Shown here in pieces: positions 61,647 through 64,000 of a stretch of DNA of 64,000 nucleotides (position 1 is its first letter; each line of letters opens with the position of its first letter). Origin of the DNA: Serratia marcescens (lineage in GTDB: Bacteria; Pseudomonadota; Gammaproteobacteria; Enterobacterales; Enterobacteriaceae). Both the position numbers and the translations under genes were made by a program. Location of the stretch: contig NZ_VFMJ01000001.1 in NCBI RefSeq assembly GCF_006715005.1, forward strand, positions 2,976,001 to 3,040,000, in the 5' to 3' direction. The notes under the pieces are model-generated. The model had not been told where the DNA came from. It worked only from the letters and a program-made list of their open reading frames with translations, and did not search any database.

Positions 61647-61945
61647 AAAAACGCACCCCCACCCACCGCATGTCTGAAGACGAATTCATCAACAGCGCCA
61701 CCTCGCACACGCTGCCGGTCGCGGCGCCCGCGCCGGAAGCCAAACCGGCCGGCCGCAAGCGCACCTATAAGGCGATTTCCGTCAGCCTGACGGACAACCA
61801 CATTGAAGCCATCGATGAGGTGATCGTCCAGGCGGCGCGCAGCGGCATCGTGCGCATCACTCGTTCCGACATCATCAAGCTGGCCATCGACGGATTGGCG
61901 GAAAAAAGCGAAGCGCAGCGGCTGGAACTGCTGAAGAAGCTCTGA
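61643..61945 (+). CDS. Ribbon-helix-helix partition-like partner of ParA
   Basis: 100 residues, GTG start overlapping the parA stop with AGAGGTG upstream. The N-terminal 45 residues are flexible and Pro/Ala-rich (TLPVAAPAPEAKPAGRKR), and the C-terminal 50 form a ribbon-helix-helix (YKAISVSLTDNHIEAIDEVI, RITRSDIIKLAIDGLAE). This is the layout of ParG/ParB-type centromere-binding partners, whose basic, unstructured tail stimulates ParA. Confidence 0.85.
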   Translation: MKKRTPTHRMSEDEFINSATSHTLPVAAPAPEAKPAGRKRTYKAISVSLTDNHIEAIDEVIVQAARSGIVRITRSDIIKLAIDGLAEKSEAQRLELLKKL

Positions 61946-61957
61946 CCGCCCGACAGC

Positions 61958-61980
61958 CGCCGGCTAACACAGCCGGCGGG
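61958..61980 (+). terminator. Hairpin after the ParA/RHH pair
   Basis: CCGCCGGCT-AACAC-AGCCGGCGG (9-bp stem) sits between the convergent RHH and cdh genes and could serve both, though the T-tract is weak. Confidence 0.5.
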
Positions 61981-61992
61981 TTATCATCACCT

Positions 61993-62748
61993 TCAGTTTC
62001 CCGCCACTGCGCATTGATAGTCCTGAATTTCGCCGGCCGAGCCCAGGTTCAGATCGGTCAACTTCAGGCGGTTCGCCAACAGCAGCATCTCGCCCTGTGG
62101 GCTGACCGCCAGCGCCAGGCCATAATTGCCGATGCTGTCGCCCTGCTCGACCACATAGTTGTGCAGTAAACGGAAAGGATCTTCCTGAGTTAAATCGGTG
62201 CCCGCCAATTTTCTGGCCAGATATTGGTGGCCGACCAATTTCACCGCCAGCGGGCGCCACTGTTGATCTAATTGCTCCGCCTGCTGCCCCAGCGCGTTAT
62301 AGACATCCTGACGCAGGCAGGCAACGTGAATATGCAGCTGATTCTGAGAGCGACCATATTCCGAATTGACCGCCAGAGAAAGCCACGCATCTTTTAGCGG
62401 TTTACCCAACTCGCTGGATATATGTTCCCGGTTATTCCACGCCTGGGCGAAATAAGGCGGCGCGTGCTCCGTCTGCAATGCCGGGCTCTCGATGCCGCTG
62501 ACCTTTTCGGTTGGCATCACCAGGTCGTGATAGGGGCCTTTGCTGTCCTTAAACAACACATAACCTTCGGTTAAATCTACCTTTAAGCAGGGCGCCGGAT
62601 CGTTGTTCTGCTGCTGATTGGGCACGCACTGTTGGCTGACGATTTGCCACAGCGCATTCGGATTACCACGCCCGAAGAACCACCACAGCACCGCCGCCAG
62701 CAGCAAAATGACAAGCAAAATAATTAATAGTCTGAAAAGTCTTTTCAT
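61993..62748 (-). CDS. cdh: CDP-diacylglycerol pyrophosphatase Cdh
   Basis: 251 residues with an N-terminal membrane anchor (LLIILLVILLLAAVLWWFFG) and the Cdh core (CVPNQQQNNDPAPCLKVDL, NQLHIHVACLRQDV, GHQYLARKLAGTDL, GEIQDYQCAV), matching E. coli Cdh. The HIHVAC segment is the HIT-like catalytic loop. It hydrolyses CDP-diacylglycerol to CMP and phosphatidate at the inner membrane. Confidence 0.93.
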   Translation of the reverse strand: MKRLFRLLIILLVILLLAAVLWWFFGRGNPNALWQIVSQQCVPNQQQNNDPAPCLKVDLTEGYVLFKDSKGPYHDLVMPTEKVSGIESPALQTEHAPPYFAQAWNNREHISSELGKPLKDAWLSLAVNSEYGRSQNQLHIHVACLRQDVYNALGQQAEQLDQQWRPLAVKLVGHQYLARKLAGTDLTQEDPFRLLHNYVVEQGDSIGNYGLALAVSPQGEMLLLANRLKLTDLNLGSAGEIQDYQCAVAGN

Positions 62749-62976
62749 CGCAACACCCTGTTTATCTATTCCATCTCGAAAGGGGCGCCAGCATAAACCA
62801 AGGCTCTGGCGTCGACCAGAATATTATCCTTAATGTCACCTTTCATTGACGTCTTGTTAGCAATGGATAATTAAAAATAAGCTTCCACCTGAGTAATTTA
62901 AGGTAAATTAATACCGTGGGTTGAATATGAGTGTGATATAAGCAGCCGGGACTCTTTTTTATAAGGAACCGATAAG

Positions 62977-63786
62977 ATGCCAACGATGGGCAAATCCCTG
63001 CATTATCTCGACGTAGGTTCAGGCTTTCCATTGCTGCTGGGCCACAGCTATTTGTTCGATCTGAACATGTGGGCGCCGCAGTTCGAAGCGCTGGCTAAAC
63101 GCTACCGCCTGATCGTGCCGGATCTCTGGGGCCACGGCGATTCACCGGCGCTGCCGCCCGGGCGAAACAGCCTGTCGGATATCGCCGCCGATCATTTGGC
63201 GCTGATGGATCATTTGGATATTGAAGAGTTCGGCATCGTCGGCCTGTCCGTCGGCGGCATGTGGGGTGCCGAACTGGCGGCGTTGGCGCCGGAGCGGGTG
63301 AAAGTGCTGGCGCTGCTGGACAGCTACCTGGGCGACGAAACCCCAGAAGCGCGGCAGCGTTATATGGGCATGCTGGCGGCCGTCGAACAGGCCGGCGCCA
63401 TCACGTCTCCGCTGCTGGAATATATCGCCGCGCAGTTTTATTCCGACGAGGTGCCCGATGCGTTGTCGCAGCCGTTGCTGGCCCATCTGCAAAGCCTGCC
63501 CGCCGATCGTCTTCGCGAGAGCATCGTACCGCTGGGCCGGATGATCTTCGGTCGGCCCGACAAGCTGCCACTGCTGGAAAACATCACCGCCGCCAGCATC
63601 GTCATCACCGGTGCGCAGGATAAACCGCGCCCGCCGGCGGAAGGCCAGCGCATGGCCGATCTTCTCGGCTGTCGGCACGTGCTGATCCCCAACGCGGGGC
63701 ATATCAGCAACAAGGAAAATCCGGCTGCGGTCAATGAAACGCTGCTGGCGTTTTTAGCTGAAAACACCACGCCGCTATTCTGGTAA
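62977..63786 (+). CDS. Alpha/beta-fold hydrolase
   Basis: 269 residues. HSYLFDLNMWAPQFEALAKRYRLIVPDLWGHGDSP and the nucleophile elbow GLSVGG (Ser91) are followed by the acid and His (IPNAGHISN, His about 247) of an esterase/lyase-type triad. The substrate is unknown. AAGGAACCG precedes the ATG. Confidence 0.88.
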   Translation: MPTMGKSLHYLDVGSGFPLLLGHSYLFDLNMWAPQFEALAKRYRLIVPDLWGHGDSPALPPGRNSLSDIAADHLALMDHLDIEEFGIVGLSVGGMWGAELAALAPERVKVLALLDSYLGDETPEARQRYMGMLAAVEQAGAITSPLLEYIAAQFYSDEVPDALSQPLLAHLQSLPADRLRESIVPLGRMIFGRPDKLPLLENITAASIVITGAQDKPRPPAEGQRMADLLGCRHVLIPNAGHISNKENPAAVNETLLAFLAENTTPLFW

Positions 63787-63792
63787 GATTCT

Positions 63793-63810
63793 CCGGGCCG
63801 CCAGGCCCGG
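63793..63810. other. Hairpin between convergent hydrolase and ModA-like genes
   Basis: CCGGGCC-GCCA-GGCCCGG, a 7-bp stem without a T-run, lies seven bases after the hydrolase stop. Confidence 0.5.
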
Positions 63811-63814
63811 CGAG

Positions 63815-64000
63815 TCACCTCGTGTGCCGCATAAATCCGTGTCGGCTCAGTATGTCCTGCCCTTGTTCGCTCAAGATAAATGCGGCCAACCGCTGCGCGC
63901 CATCATCCAACAGGCATAAACCATAATCCGCCTCGATATCCAACGGCGGCGCCAGCGGCCGCACCGCCAACGCCGGGTAGGCCGCTAAAGCCGGAGCATA
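63815..64000 (-). CDS. ModA-like molybdate/tungstate-type binding protein, C-terminal end (partial)
   Basis: The last 61 residues of a protein that continues past the right edge. The terminal AAFILSEQGQDILSRHGF is typical of ModA-family and related binding proteins (where the end runs as FLLSPEGQ.IL.RYGF). The substrate cannot be fixed from this fragment. It is convergent with the hydrolase gene. Confidence 0.7.
   Translation of the reverse strand, partial: YAPALAAYPALAVRPLAPPLDIEADYGLCLLDDGAQRLAAFILSEQGQDILSRHGFMRHTR

Overview
The window is a GC-rich (about 60%) enterobacterial chromosome segment. Near full-length protein resemblance to E. coli YehY, OsmF, EamA, LsrK, LsrG, YajD, Cdh, SseA and YehS, combined with a urea-carboxylase/allophanate-hydrolase pathway, a bacterial enhancin and a second tryptophanyl-tRNA synthetase, points to Serratia, most likely the S. 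marcescens complex. The species call is inference. No rRNA, tRNA, CRISPR array, transposase or integrase was seen. Both ends cut genes: a YehY-type permease at the left and a ModA-like binding protein at the right.

Layout. 1-2.4 kb: osmoprotectant importer genes (yehY, osmF) downstream of a membrane fatty acid desaturase. 2.5-8.4 kb: a free-standing TolA-domain-III lipoprotein, a YhaJ-like LysR regulator and a divergent YcaC-like hydrolase / ABM-domain protein / amidohydrolase cluster, then a Gfo/Idh/MocA dehydrogenase. 8.6-17.9 kb: small accessory genes: GST, DUF1127, MocR regulator, DUF523, Nudix, sseA, LysR, a Fur-box-preceded FAD monooxygenase, two toxin-antitoxin pairs, GNAT and DUF2165. 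17.85-29.6 kb: one long leftward unit for urea as a nitrogen source, atzF-uca-gntR-urtABCDE, headed by a near-perfect sigma-54 promoter. 29.8-32.4 kb: enhancin/M60 metalloprotease. 33.2-36.9 kb: phnCDEE phosph(on)ate importer with a Pho-box-like site. 37-38.15 kb: trpS2 preceded by a textbook Trp-codon transcription attenuator. 38.3-42.6 kb: oxidoreductase, cysteine hydrolase, SUFU-domain, MpaB-type and YjaB-type proteins. 42.8-46.9 kb: a MetNIQ-type importer, then a TetR regulator beside two tandem DUF1471 genes with duplicated promoter/operators. 47-50.2 kb: a DapF-like protein lacking both catalytic cysteines, an SLC13-type transporter and a MarR-GNAT fusion. 50.7-60.7 kb: amyA, RIO kinase, AraC, LysE, eamA, lsrG/lsrK, MFS/LysR and yajD. 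60.7-62 kb: a chromosomal ParA / ribbon-helix-helix partition-like cassette behind AT-rich repeats, then cdh and an alpha/beta hydrolase.

The most notable items are the trpS2 attenuator, the par-like cassette with a similar AT-rich repeat cluster 53 kb away at 7.16 kb, the Ser/Ser DapF paralogue, the enhancin with duplicated mucin-binding-like modules, the sigma-54 urea operon, and the DUF1471 twin promoters. All homology statements come from reading motifs and remembered family sequences; no database search was run.
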